From Jackrogersella multiformis (Eukaryota; Ascomycota; Sordariomycetes; Xylariales; Hypoxylaceae): a stretch of DNA of 64,000 bases. Made by a program: the position numbers and the translations under genes. Below the pieces are notes generated by a model, which did not search any database, was not told the DNA's origin, and saw only the letters and a program-made list of their open reading frames with translations. The DNA is taken from assembly GCA_902806575.1 (NCBI GenBank), contig CADCXD010000018.1, forward strand, positions 682,001 to 746,000. Reading direction: 5' to 3'. Shown here in pieces: positions 1 through 11,433 of this stretch; position 1 is the stretch's first letter; the number at the start of each line of letters is the position of its first letter.

Positions 1-1166
1 GCAAAGTTGAACGACGGCTTTACAGGAAATTCCCGGTGCCGAAAGAATGGGATTCTAAACAGAACCCCCCATACAGCTACTGGATCTACTATATCTTCGC
101 GAACATGACCTCACTCAACTTCTGGCGCCGTCAGCGAGGCTTCAACACATTTCTGCTTCGACCGCATTGTGGCGAGGCCGGTGATAGCGAGCATCTGGCT
201 GTCGCTTTACTGTGCAGTCATAGTATCAGCCACGGGCTGCTTCTGAGAAAGGTACCTCTCTTGCAGTATATCTTCTACCTCGAGCAAATCGGCATCGCCA
301 TGTCGCCGCTTAGTAACAATGCCCTTTTCCTGGCCTACGAGAGAAACCCGTTCCACCAATATTTTAGACGTGGCTTGAACGTATCACTTTCCACAGATGA
401 CCCTCTCCAGTTCGCATTCACCAAGGAGCCACTAATGGAAGAATACGCTGTCGCGGCGCAAATATATAAACTGAGCCCGGTAGACATGTGCGAGCTCGCG
501 AAGAATTCGGTGAGACAGAGCGGTTACGAATATTCTATCAAGCAACAGTGGCTGGGGGAAAAATTCAATCTGCCAGGGAAGGATGGAAACTTCATGGTGA
601 AGACTAACGTGCCAGACCGAAGAGAAGAGTTTAGGTATCATACATGGGTCGAAGAGCATCGCATGTGGGTAGCATGTAGCCTCTGCTCCGAATTTACATA
701 AGGCTAATTCGTTAGTAGGATCTCGAGTTATACATCAGCAACTGAATTTGAGGTGCCTGAGCATTATCCGACGGCTGTCCCAAATCACAACTCGGCATCA
801 CCGACCTCGTCCCTGAAGACGAACCTGGCTAGCGGAATCACTACGGGAGATTCCAGGACTCACACCTTCGTCAATGTCGCGGATCTAGAATGTCGGTTGC
901 CGCGGTCGAGATCTCAAGCCGAAACCAGTAGCTCCCACATTGATGTTCATACTGGCGGGCCATTTACTTCTTCGGGGGAACCGTGGACGGCAGAAGGCCT
1001 CCATGATACCCATCTCTCCGGCCACGAGCCTAGGTATATACCGGGGATGGTGGCAAGAGCCTCGAGACGTGGTAGTATGCACCGCAGCTCTGCCCAAGAC
1101 GGCGAGGACGTAGGTTACATTCGTGGTACCCCCAAGAGGAATAATGGGAGAGGAGACTCGAGCTAG
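1..1166 (+). CDS. AMD1: AMP deaminase, C-terminal part (5' end outside window)
   Basis: AMP deaminase converts AMP to IMP plus ammonia in the purine nucleotide cycle. The frame is open from base 3, so the N-terminal part lies left of the window. Family blocks seen in order are FANMTSLNFWRRQRGFNTF, LRPHCGEAGDSEHL, SHGLLLRKVP, GIAMSPLSNNALF and the metal-site block SLSTDDPLQF, then the EEYAVAAQIYKLS segment. A predicted phase-1 intron (676-738) has donor GTAGCC, a CTAAT branch site and acceptor CAG. It joins the catalytic part to a low-complexity Ser/Thr/Arg-rich tail that stops at 1166. Without the intron the frame stops at 701. The catalytic part is certain. The intron is inferred from frame closure, and donors at 665 or 669 do not close the frame. 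Expression data would settle the tail. Confidence 0.9.
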
Positions 1167-2406
1167 GCAATCAATTCGGACTGCGTATGGACCAAGATTG
1201 ATGATGGTAGATATATTGGCACCTAGTACTGTGTAGAATAATTATATGAGAATTTGCTTTCTTGTTCCCCCTTATTTCCTCCTTATTTCCGCCTCCTTTA
1301 ATAGAGAAAATAAAAGACATTGGGTTGGTGTTGCTAGGTACTATTAAATTTGTTAGTGAATGGAAGAGCCTATGATTGTCTTTGTTTCTACTTACCTACC
1401 TCTACCTAGGTACTTACCTACCTTATACAATATATATTAACATTTGCAGTTGCGAGTTGTGAGGTATAAGGTATACTGATGAATATTCATTCATCTTATT
1501 CGTGATTAGAGGTGTTAGGTACCTAAGTACCTATGTAGGTAGGTATGATAATATATGCATATCTAGGTATGCAATTAAGAGATTTCCAAGTTATCAGATA
1601 TACTACACTATGGGAATGCAGCCCTGGAGGCATACCTGTTAGGTACCTCTTACCTGCCAAACCTTTAGCGCGTTTAGTAATTCTAGTTCAGTACGTAGGT
1701 ACATATAGGTACCTAATTCTTGGTTCTGCGTTTAAAGGCAGGTGCGTTCTACCTGCTTAAATGAACTAATTAGTGTCCTGAGTCCTGTCGATTACTTCAC
1801 GTGGTTCTACTTTATTACCCTTCAAATACCTTTCGACTTTCGACATTCGACATTCGGACACAGCATTCTACCTCCTCCTAAGCTGCCCCGTTGCGTCTGG
1901 AGCAGCACGGCTTCGAGGTATCCCGTAACATGTTTGTTTATGGTCACCTCGCAAACGATTAATTCACTAGGAGCGAGCCTCTCCCTCTTTTCGTTGCTAT
2001 CCTTTGCGCATCCTATCGTTACGCCTGTCCACTGCATCTAATCGTCTAATCTTCATCTGAAGGTAAAGGTGAAGGTGAAGGTGAAGGGAGAAGCTTTCCG
2101 ACCTTCTCCGACTAAATTTTATTCTCCAATTCCGTGAAAGTTCCCACTGTACCATAGCCACCTCGATCAACATCATCTTTCGGCCTATTGCTTAGGCTTT
2201 GGTACAACCTCGTCATCGTCTTCTCGAGCACACCTTCCTCTACCGCATGATCGCCAGCCACCCAGCCGTTCTCACAGTAAACTCGCATGCGCCTCTAACG
2301 TAGATCCCAGCGTCTACAGTGGACCTACCGCCTCCATATCTTCTTTAGACGGCATTTCCCTTTCATCCTCCCCTCCCCTCCCCTTTTTATCCCTCTCTAG
2401 CCTGCC
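1167..2406. other. Intergenic spacer between AMD1 and SLA1
   Basis: No convincing gene. The spacer contains clusters of the TAGGTACCTA-type motif (about 1390-1720), a short GGTGAA tandem (about 2063-2085) and, just before the SLA1 start, a pyrimidine-rich CCCTCCCCTCCCC tract that may be part of its promoter or leader. Confidence 0.5.
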
Positions 2407-5400
2407 ATGGGGTTCCTCGGTGTCTACAAGGCCATATATGATTATGCGCCACAGTCAGAAGGGGAGCTTTCGATAAGTGAAGGCGATGTACTCTATGTTT
2501 TGGAAAAAAGTGCGGACGACGACTGGTGGAAAGCTAAAAAGAAGGCCAGCGCCGACGAGGAAGATGAGCCAGTCGGTTTGATACCTAACAACTATATAGA
2601 AGAGGTACGTACAGGGTACTAGAAACGATATTGCTGACGGCATTGTCGACAATTCACGAAGAGACTACTAAGTTTTTGCAGACGCAACCCGTAAGCTACG
2701 CACGTTCCCTATACGAATACACTCGGCAGACCGACGAGGAGCTATCGTTCCCTGAAGATGCCCAGTTACAAGTCTTCGACACCTCTGATCCCGATTGGAT
2801 TCTTGTTGGGTTTGAAAACGATTATGGCTTCGTCCCGGCGAATTATATTGAGATGAATGCTGCTGCTGTGTCTACGGGCCGGAAGGTTGAGCCCGAACCC
2901 GAACCTGAATCCGAGGCCAAGATGGAGTCTGTACCCGTACCTATACCCGTCGCTGCACCTTTACCTCCGTCGCTACCTACGCGGCCTCCTGCTGCGGTCG
3001 AGTCAAGAGAACCTCAGAGTCCGCCTCTACCGGTGAGGAGCCCACCAGCAAGGTCCGCGGCCACCCCGGCAGCGCCGGCAGGTCCAGCTGCTGCCTTGGC
3101 TGGCGTCATTCAAGGTAGGAGTTCCAATACTCGCGCGGCGACGCCCCCGCCAGTTACTATACCGTCTCGCCAGCAATACTTATCGGAAGAATCCGATGGC
3201 GAACCAAGCCCTGCTGTACCGGTGCGGCCACGATCCCGATCAATCCCATCGAATGACCACCAATCTACTGTGTCGGCTCATCCGCAGCGGTCTTCTAGCC
3301 GTCGTGATTACGATGACGAGTCCCATCCGTCCCAGTCAAGCCGTATCGCGCCTGGTGGTTTTCACATGTACAATATCAATGAGATGGTGTCTGTGATGGG
3401 CAAGAAGAAAAAGATGCCGACAACACTGGGCGTCAATCTTAAAACTGGAGTTATCCTCATCGCCCCTGAGCGTGCTCAGGATGGTCCAACCCAAGAGTGG
3501 ACTGCAGATAAGATGACGCATTACTCTCGAGAGGGCAAGCACGTATTTCTAGAGCTCGTTCGCCCAAGCAAGAGTATAGATTTCCATGCGGGTGCCAAGG
3601 ATACCGCCGAGGAAATTGTCAGCGCTCTTGGCGAGCTCGCTGGAGCCGTAAGGGCAGAGGGTCTACGGGAAGTTATTATGGCCGGGACTGGCCAAAGTGC
3701 CCAAAAGAAGGGACAAATTCTTTACGACTTCATGGCCCAGGGAGACGATGAGGTCACGGTTGCCGTAGGAGATGAAGTCATAATCATTGATGACAGCAAG
3801 AGTGAAGAATGGTGGCAAGTCCGGCGTCTAAAGAACGGAAAGGAAGGCGTCGTTCCAAGCAGCTACATCGAGATTACCGACATAATCTCGCTTTCGACGA
3901 CGACGACGGCCACGACAGGAATTAACGCCGGCAGGTCTACAGTGGCACAAAATCGACTAGAGGAAGAGCGATTGACCAAGGAAGCCCTCAAGAGGGATAA
4001 GAGAGCAGTAGCAGAGGTAGGGCCTGGAATGCGTTTGCCTGAGAGGCGTAGTAGTCTGTCAGCTAGGAACAATGGTAACAGTTTTGGTCAACAGCGAAAC
4101 AACCGTGAAAACGGCCGAGCGGAAAGCAGCCGTTCTGGCTCATCTAAGCCTAGTAAGTTGTCCCGATCTAAAGCTGTCCCACAGGCTACAACTAACCCCT
4201 CAACTTCAGAACCAGATCCGTCCAAGGTACGAACTTGGACAGACCGGTCCAAGTCCTTCAGCGTCGAAGCCCAATTCCTCGGCCTCAAAGACGGAAAGAT
4301 CAACTTGCACAAGCTCAACGGTGTCAAGATCGCTGTCCCCGTAGCCAAGATGTCGATCGAGGATATCGAGTATGTCGAGCGCGCCGTGGGAGTATCTCTA
4401 GACGAGGACAAGCCTCTGTCGGAAGTAAAACGCGCCAAGTCAAGACTTGGTGCAAATCGAGAGTCTACTGCTAACAAGGTCGGTGCCTCTATCGAATCCC
4501 CGAAACCAGACTACGATTGGTTCCAATTCTTCCTATCCTGTGACGTTGCTGTTGGCCTTTGTGAGCGTTACGCTCAAGCATTCACTAAAGATTCAATGGA
4601 CGAAAGCGTGCTACCCGACGTAGATGCCAGTGTCCTCCGGAATCTCGGTCTCCGAGAGGGCGATATAATCAAGGTCACGCGCTTCTTGGACAAGAAGTAT
4701 GGCCGTGATGGTAAGAAGAGAAATGTTAGCTTTGCGGGAGATGAGGAAGACGGTGGATCTGGAGGTGGTCTCTTCTCCGGGCCGGGTGGGACGCTCCGAA
4801 ACAACACCCGAAAGGGTCGTCCTGCTCCAGCTGTCCAGACGAGCGATAGCATAGACCCTAAAGCATTCTCCCAACAGAAGGACAATAACACGCATAGTCC
4901 AGAACCGTCGTCACCTGCTACGAGTCGTCCGAAGGGTACCGAGAAGGCCAACGCTGGTGGATTCGATGACGACGCGTGGGATGTGAAGCCCGCAAGACAG
5001 CCGGAGCCCGAAGCGAAAAAGGCGCCGACTCCGGAGCCGAAATCAGCAACGCCTGCTCAACCTCAGCGGCCGCCAACGCAGGCCCTGCAAGATCTCTCCC
5101 TACTAACGGCCCCCCTGGAGCCAATGAAAACCCAGCCGACCTCCACGACACCTTCGGTAACCCAGCCGCCGCCGCTGCAGCTACAACCGCAAATCCAACC
5201 ACAGCAGACACAACCTCAACCTCTAGGTGCTACACCGTCATTCTTCACGGGCATTCCACAGCAGCAGACGGGTATTCAGCCTACGTCGGCCGCACCGGCC
5301 CAACCTCTTAACCTTGGTCTCGGCAATAGGCAAAGACCGATGCCACCTCAGATGACTGGAAACCAGGGTGCTCTGATGCCGCCGCCGCCGCCATCACGAC

Positions 5401-6123
5401 CATTGTCGGCACCACAGTCGGTACAGCCCAGCGGGTTCGCGCCTCCTCCACTGCAACCCCAGATGACAGGCATCGCACCCCCAGGACAAAGCCTAAACGA
5501 GATTAACCAACAACGGATGCAGCAGCAGTACATGGGGTCTTTCCAGACGCAGCCGACGGGTCAGGGTATGATGTCGTTCAACCCAGGCGCTGGAATACAA
5601 CCCCAGGCCGGATTTGGTGCACCTGGTCAATTCATGCAACCCCAAATGACCGGACTTCCACAGGGACAGAGCCCGTTTGCAGACCCTCGCCCCCAGCAGT
5701 TCTCGCCAATCCAAAACCAGCCCACCGGGTTTCCGGGAGGCTTCCAACCGGCCCAGCAATTCCCGCAACAGGGTGGAATCAACTCGTTCTTGCCCCCTGC
5801 GCTGGAGCCTCAGCGAACAGGCATGCCGCCGATGCAGCCACAGCCTACCGGTTTCGGCGGGTTCGGTCAAGGCTTCAACTCCGGAATGAACAACACGGCT
5901 GCTCTACAGCCGCCCCCGGCTCCTCTCCAACCACAGATGACCGGACCGGCGCCCCCCGTACGTTTCGGTGTTACGGACAAGATCGTTCCACAGCCAACTG
6001 GACGTCGTGCGAACCCCCCACAAGCAAGTAAGTTCCCCCCCCCCCCCCCCCCTTTTTTTTTATGACAAATTGGGAATCACTAACTGACATTCTATAGCCC
6101 CGCAGAATCCATTTGGCTTTTAG
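2407..6123 (+). CDS. SLA1: Actin cytoskeleton-regulatory complex protein SLA1
   Basis: Sla1 is an endocytic coat adaptor that links cargo, clathrin and the Arp2/3 activators at cortical actin patches. The model is join(2407..2604, 2682..6027, 6098..6123), 1189 aa. It has SH3-1 at about residues 3-66 (ALYDYAP-like start, NYIEE end) and SH3-2 at about 70-125 (RSLYEYTRQTDEELSF). SH3-3 is at about 411-463 (YDFMAQGDDEVTV), SHD1 at about 583-638 (RTWTDRSKSFSVEAQFLGL) and a SAM-like SHD2 at about 676-740. A long Pro/Gln tail carries many PQMTG or QPTG repeats, the phosphorylation-type repeats of the family. Intron 1 has donor GTACGT. Intron 2 has donor GTAAGT and removes a C18T9 run. The 26-bp last exon encodes TPQNPFGF and so restores an EH-domain-binding NPF motif at the very end. 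Confidence 0.97.
6028..6097 (+). other. SLA1 last intron with C18T9 homopolymer run
   Basis: This 70-bp intron (GTAAGT donor, CTAAC branch site, TAG acceptor) contains 18 consecutive C followed by 9 T at 6035-6061. It lies between the polypyrimidine position and the donor. If it were not spliced the protein would end in a poly-Pro run and lose the NPF motif. Confidence 0.8.
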
Positions 6124-6928
6124 AAGGAACACTTGCGTATAGGAAATGCTGTAGCCAGCTAAGTGCGGTATGAGATTGGCGTTCATCGTGTCAGGTAATT
6201 CTGATGTTGAAGAGTGGAATTAATGGGTTGGGGCATTATTGTCATTCTCACTGCGCTCTACGCTGTACTTGTACTTGCACGTCGCCTTCGCCGTCGTCGT
6301 TCCGGCATCGTCTAACAATGTATCTACTTCGGAACACCTGGAAGTTAGTTAATCTTTGAGACGGATCATACCTGAGAAAGTTATTATAAGAAGAGGTTTC
6401 AAGGTGGCCAACCGACGCGTGGAAGGGCCGGGAAGAACAGGCCATGTAGCAGAGCGAAAGTAGACGCTTCTTGGACACGGTTGCTTACTAGAATGTATGG
6501 CCTCTAATATATACACCCTACACGTATATTCCCTCATCACGGCAGAATCGAACGATCGTATCCTCACGTCTAACATCACTAACTAACTTCACGTATGTCT
6601 AATGGGTTTGGGAACTACGTTCTTCTCGGTAATTATTCTTTCAACTATCGTGCAATTCTTCCGCCAGGTTCTTTCTTACACGTACGAATCCTTGGCAACT
6701 CCCGTCTGGGTACTTAGTTACCCACTGAGTCCCCGCCTTCATAGCTCCTTATTCAAAGCGAAGTAGCTGAAGCCTGCCGCGCCTAAAGTTTGAGGTTGTT
6801 ATATTGCCATTTGTATAGCATGGGCGTATTCTTATTAGCGAGAACTAGCAGGCGATACGTCTGAATCCTCCACAGTCGGGTACAAGATGTGATTCATAGA
6901 AAACCGGGTGTTTCCCCTTTGGAGATTC
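6124..6928. other. Intergenic spacer between SLA1 and the TLC gene (convergent)
   Basis: Contains the 3' ends of two converging genes. I see no gene, RNA or repeat structure here. Short open frames on the minus strand at 6248-6579 overlap one another, lack codon character and match nothing I recognise. Confidence 0.5.
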
Positions 6929-8054
6929 TTAGATTGGTGGTGGTTCATCGTCCTCTTCTCCGTCTAGTAAGGTACGACGGTGCGGACGGTTCTTCAACTC
7001 GGTACTACCAGGTTCCGCCCCAGTGGTGAGGGCCTCATCTTCCGCTACCTTTTCCGCTGCGTGGACTTCCTTCTCCTTTGGATCGAATCGCTTGCGAACG
7101 GCATCGACCATCTTGAAGAACCAGTAGAAATTCAGCGAGTTCAGAGTCAAGTTGCAGCCAGTGTAGACTGCAGCAAGCCACAGCGGGATACTGGGCGACT
7201 CGGAAACATATTGCATAGTGTGTGCGTACTGGGGAGGGAAAGATGTATTCAGACCATCTATGGGGGCGGTGGCGGTTAGAATGGTTGGTGTCGCATGTAT
7301 GCCCTTCCACAAATCACGAGCGACGAGGAAGGACTGGTATGTGCCCCACACAAGACGGCAGGAGAAGAAGGTGGAAATAAGGATTAGGCCGTTATACAGC
7401 TGCGCCCGGGACCCAGTCATGCCCAGCTTGTCAAAGAACCAGTGGATGTTGAGAAAGGGCGAGGATAGCTCCCATAGGATGAAGTTGCAACTATAGTAGT
7501 TGAGGAAGGGCCGCTATTGTCGATATTAATCCAGCTGTCCTAAATTTTCCTTGCAGAAAACGGAGACTTACAAAGCCATAAGAATAGACTAACAGGGCAC
7601 TAACAGCATGCGCGAGCATGCCAAGGCCGAAGACGTTGACGTGGGACGCAGTCATGATGAGGTCCCAGAGAAAATAACCGGCGGCGAGGGCTTGGATCAT
7701 GGCGGCGGCACCGGTGTAGCCCCATAAGCGCTCTTGCCAGTCCATATTCCTACGCTCGTCATCGGCGAACATGACCCATAGCGCAAGACCATTGATTGCG
7801 GTGCTCTGTACCAAGGACACGACGTGGACATCCCAGCTCAGCTTCCTGCTGCGGGGGAGGGCGGAGTAGTGGGCGGGAAAGAGTCGGCTCGATAGGACGG
7901 GGGAGACGACGCTGCCTACAAATTGATAGAAAGCGGCCATCAAGACCACCTCGTGTATGTGTAGTGGCAGCGTCGGCAACTCGAGGTAGTCAGCCCATGG
8001 TTGAACGGCCTTGCTGAGGGCGGGGATGGGCGGGATAGGGAAGGGATCCCTCAT
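6929..8054 (-). CDS. TLC-domain multi-pass membrane protein
   Basis: The model is complement(join(6929..7513, 7572..8054)), 355 aa. The 58-bp intron has donor GTAAGT and acceptor TAG. Its removal joins VYSYGF to RPFLNYYSCNFILWELSSP, which is the conserved TLC block around the F-L-N-x-x-W positions. Several hydrophobic segments follow (about residues 20-40, 60-80, 95-115, 125-160 and, in exon 2, around the GLILISTFFSCRLVW stretch). The C-terminal tail is charged. TLC proteins of this TMEM56/TLCD4 or yeast YPR114W type are ER or Golgi membrane proteins whose lipid-related role is poorly defined. It lacks the longer ceramide-synthase architecture, so I do not call it LAG1/LAC1. The family assignment is firm and the function is not. 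Confidence 0.88.
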
Positions 8055-9482
8055 CGTTGTTCGTGCCTTTTTTGTTGTTCGGCCTTGTTATTCGACTCCC
8101 TTTTCTTTGTATGTGTATTCGTGTGTGTGGTATGCGACCAAGGTATTTGAAACGCTACAGTGCCAACCTATTCAGATATCCTATGGTAAGAGACTATAGC
8201 GTAGGTGGTAGGTATATAAACCTAAGCTTGGGTTGTGGCCAATACCTAGGTAGGCAGTAGTAGGCAGTAGGTAGTAGACAGTAGGCAGCAGGTGTGCTGG
8301 GTATAGAGGTACGTAAGTATGTAATAGGTAAGACGGATGAAATAGGCGGGCGACGAAGCAGCGAAATAATATAAGTATAAAATAAAATGATAAACCGAGG
8401 AGGATCGTGACGGACAACCGGCTGGCGGCGGTGACTTACGATAACAACGACAACAACTCGGAGCTGATGACCTGACCTCCACTGCGTATGACTAGGTACC
8501 TAGCCCATATAGGTATTGTTGTACCTACGTGGCACCTGCACATATACTACCTACTACCTGGCAGCGAGGGATCAGCAGGTATATTTTAGGTATCTGTAAG
8601 TAGGTAGGCTAGCTTAGGTAGGTAGGTAGGTAGGTAGGTATGAAATATGTAGTATGTATGTGGTATGTATGTGGTGGTGGTATGTGTGGTGGTATGTATG
8701 TGGCATATGTACTCTATATGGGTGTGCGTGTGCGTGACTTATAAATTGATTTCCAAGGTTCCAAGACTCTCCAAGGTTGGTCCAAGGTTGTTGAATTTGA
8801 TTGAATGAGAAAGGCTTAGAGAGTTTTAGGTCAGGTACCTCCTAACATACTTTTACCTACCTGTACCTACTCTGCTAGCTAGGTAGGTAGGTAGGTACGG
8901 AATTGCCTTCGAAAGATGCGCTTTCCGTCAGATGACCCCAAACTGGAAACCTTCCACTTTTATTTTAATTTTACTTCCAAGGTTTTGATGCGGTAGTCAA
9001 AAAGATACCTACATGTATGTAAAGAATTAGAAGTCAGAAGATTTAATCCAGACTCCAGAGGTACCTAGGTACTCAACCTAGAAATCCCCAACATCTGCAC
9101 ACACTAGGTACGAAATAGGTAATAAACCACATGCAGATCTAAAAGTCGTTGGGTTAATACCTACCTAAGTACTTAGACAGTATATGATCTAACCTAGGTA
9201 CCTCCTAGGTAGGTAACATCCCCCTATGAATGGCTAACCGCTTAAGTGAATTATCTATGGAATTCTAGCAAGGTAACCTACCTAGGTACCGTACCTAGGT
9301 AGGTACCTACATGTAGCTAGGTATTCAGTACAACCTAATTTGAAATTGCTTCACATGACGCCTTATACACTTATACCACGGATCTTTAATAAGACCATCA
9401 CGGCTATTTGCTCTATACACAACACCAACTTTCATATTACTAACCAGTTTAAGTTGCCAAGTCAACGCTCTTAGAAGCCAAC
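8055..9482. other. Intergenic spacer rich in TAGGTACC-type motifs
   Basis: A divergent spacer between the TLC gene and COG8. It holds the densest collection of TAGGTA/TACCTA motifs in the window (about 8220-8340, 8480-8660, 8820-8900 and 9060-9320), often as palindromes such as ACCTAGGT, and a GTATGTATGTGG-type simple repeat near 8645-8710. No gene seen. Confidence 0.55.
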
Positions 9483-10811
9483 ATGGCTGATTTATTTCAC
9501 GAATTATTGAAGCCGCCCAGCTCAGCTGATCCTCGTTCTAATGACAAGGCCTATACGGATCCTGTCGCCCTTCAATATTTATCTACTCTGGCTTCTATGC
9601 CCCTTTCGCAACTCGATGGTTCTGAGCAGCAATCCCTAGCCCAATCTTCTCACTCGTTACTCCTGTCTTTACAGGCGCTCTCTAAACGCTCTCATAAGTC
9701 TATTATCAGCTCCGCAGCGAACCACTCCCACCTCCGCACCTCAATTCCCACTCTAGTAGCATCGACCAGTGATCTAACGGCTGCCATACCCAGGTTAGAC
9801 AATGAGGCAGTCCGGTTCTCTACTACTTATAACAAATCTGGAGATAATGAGATTCTCAATGCTCGGAGGCGAGCTCTGCTATTATCGAGAAATGTTGAAC
9901 GCCTAGTCGATGTACTAGACCTTCCTACCTTACTCTCCACTGCTATCTCTACAGGCTCATCCGCCCCAGCCGCTAACTATGCATCTGCACTGGATCTAAA
10001 CGGTCACATCCGTCGTCTCCATGGCCTGTACACGGACTCGCCTCTCGTGACCTCTATATCTGCGCAGGCCGAAGAGGCCATGCAGGCCATGGCTAAAAAC
10101 TTGATAATGGGCTTACGCACACCTGGACTCAAGCTAGCATCTGCCCTGAGAACGACCAGTTGGCTTCGGAGGGTCGTACCGGACCTGGATTCAGTCGGCG
10201 CCACTAGTAACGGCGGCGGGTTGGGGGCTTTGTTCCTCGTATGCCGTCTATCAACACTTATAAGTATGCTCGCTGCACTAGAACCACTTCGCGACCTCGC
10301 AGAACAGGAAAGGATCCGCCAGCAGCAGAACCCGGCCGGGAGCGCATGGTCCGGGGGCCAGCAGACCGAACGGTACCTCAAACGGTACATAGAGATTTTT
10401 AGGGAGCAGAGTTTTGCCATCGTCTCCATGTTCAGGAGTATCTTTCCTACACCAACGAATGAGGTATCTTCGAGAACGGGCGATCATGATCCTCTACAGC
10501 CTATACCTTCCGCCTTATCTACATTCCCGTTTCACCTAATCGAAATGTTAATGGAGACGTTACGAATCTACCTACCAACCGTCAAGGACCAGCCATCCCG
10601 CGATAGTCTCTTGACACAAGTTCTGTACTGCGCTGGCAGTCTTGGGCGTCTCGGAGGAGATTTTGGGATCCTGCTGGCCACTATTGACATTGGAGAAGAA
10701 GCAGAAGATGAATGGGTTGAGGTGGTGAAGCGGCACAGGCTCATGACCGGTCGATTGGAGTCAATTGTTGGGGGGAAGGAGAAAGGCAATACGGATTTCA
10801 TCAAGACATGA
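9483..10811 (+). CDS. COG8: Conserved oligomeric Golgi complex subunit 8 (Dor1 family)
   Basis: A single-exon frame of 442 aa starting at the first ATG after a stop-containing leader. COG8 is a lobe B subunit of the COG tether, which docks retrograde intra-Golgi vesicles. The N-terminal half matches the Dor1 pattern: YLSTLASMPLSQL near residue 30, an LSKRSHKSIISSAANHSHL block at about residues 65-83, RNVERLVDVLDLPTL at about 138-152, and a helix-rich remainder ending in a charged tail. Length fits fungal orthologues. The RIP-mutated block begins only about 120 bp after the stop codon, so the 3' UTR may run into the repeat. Confidence 0.9.
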   Translation: MADLFHELLKPPSSADPRSNDKAYTDPVALQYLSTLASMPLSQLDGSEQQSLAQSSHSLLLSLQALSKRSHKSIISSAANHSHLRTSIPTLVASTSDLTAAIPRLDNEAVRFSTTYNKSGDNEILNARRRALLLSRNVERLVDVLDLPTLLSTAISTGSSAPAANYASALDLNGHIRRLHGLYTDSPLVTSISAQAEEAMQAMAKNLIMGLRTPGLKLASALRTTSWLRRVVPDLDSVGATSNGGGLGALFLVCRLSTLISMLAALEPLRDLAEQERIRQQQNPAGSAWSGGQQTERYLKRYIEIFREQSFAIVSMFRSIFPTPTNEVSSRTGDHDPLQPIPSALSTFPFHLIEMLMETLRIYLPTVKDQPSRDSLLTQVLYCAGSLGRLGGDFGILLATIDIGEEAEDEWVEVVKRHRLMTGRLESIVGGKEKGNTDFIKT

Positions 10812-11017
10812 ATATTAATCTACAAGGAGTTCTAAAGAGGTTGGACAGGCCACCATTTACATAACGGAGAAGTTTCAACATAAAATATATACTCGGAAGG
10901 GATTTTGCAAAAGAAACGCTCGGTATAATGTGTAATATATAATGTATAAATGTTTTATTAAGTAATTACTTAAGTATAAATATATATATAAAGCATATTA
11001 ACATTAATTATATATAA

Positions 11018-11085
11018 AGTTCGTTTTATATTTTAACGAATATTACGTTTTAATTAACGAAACGAGTAATAATTAATAAATAACT
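11018..11085 (+). repeat. Left inverted terminal repeat of outer element (68-bp core)
   Basis: Matches the reverse complement of 24753-24820 over 68 bp with three mismatches, starting AGTTCGTTTTATATTTTAAC. Weaker, RIP-compatible similarity continues outward to about 10940 (TTATATA, TATTA, TAAGYATAAATAT and TAAGTAAT blocks in the same order), so the full repeat is probably 140 bp or more. Confidence 0.85.
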
Positions 11086-11269
11086 CGAAATATTTTCGAA
11101 TAAATATAATATATATATAAAATATTAATACTTTTATTTAAATAAATATTTTTTATTAATATATAATTAAATAATTTATTAATAAAAATTTAAAAAAAGG
11201 TTTAAAAAAATAAATAAATTATTTAAAAATATATAAAAAAATTAAAATTAAAATTAATTTATATATTTA

Positions 11270-11274
11270 TAAAT
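11270..11274. other. Target-site duplication TAAAT (left)
   Basis: Five bases directly before the left LTR, repeated exactly after the right LTR at 19821-19825. This is the expected size for Ty3/gypsy integration. Confidence 0.85.
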
Positions 11275-11433
11275 TATTATATATTAATAAGTTAAAATAA
11301 AAATCTTAAAATAATTATTATTTTTAAAAATAAAATTAAAATTAATATTTTAAAAAATAATTAATAAATATAAAATACGAGTTATTTTTAACGTATAAAT
11401 TATTATTTTAATTAATAATTATAACTTTTTATA
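11275..11433 (-). repeat. LTR of gypsy copy 1 (left)
   Basis: 159 bp, beginning TATTATATATTAATAAG and ending CTTTTTATA. The ends are TG...CA converted by RIP to TA...TA. It aligns to 19662-19820 with differences that are mostly C/T or G/A. Confidence 0.85.

Noticed and set aside
1742..2041. 99-aa open frame upstream of SLA1
   Set aside because: No recognisable content, overlapped by an antisense frame of similar length, and sits in a motif-rich spacer.
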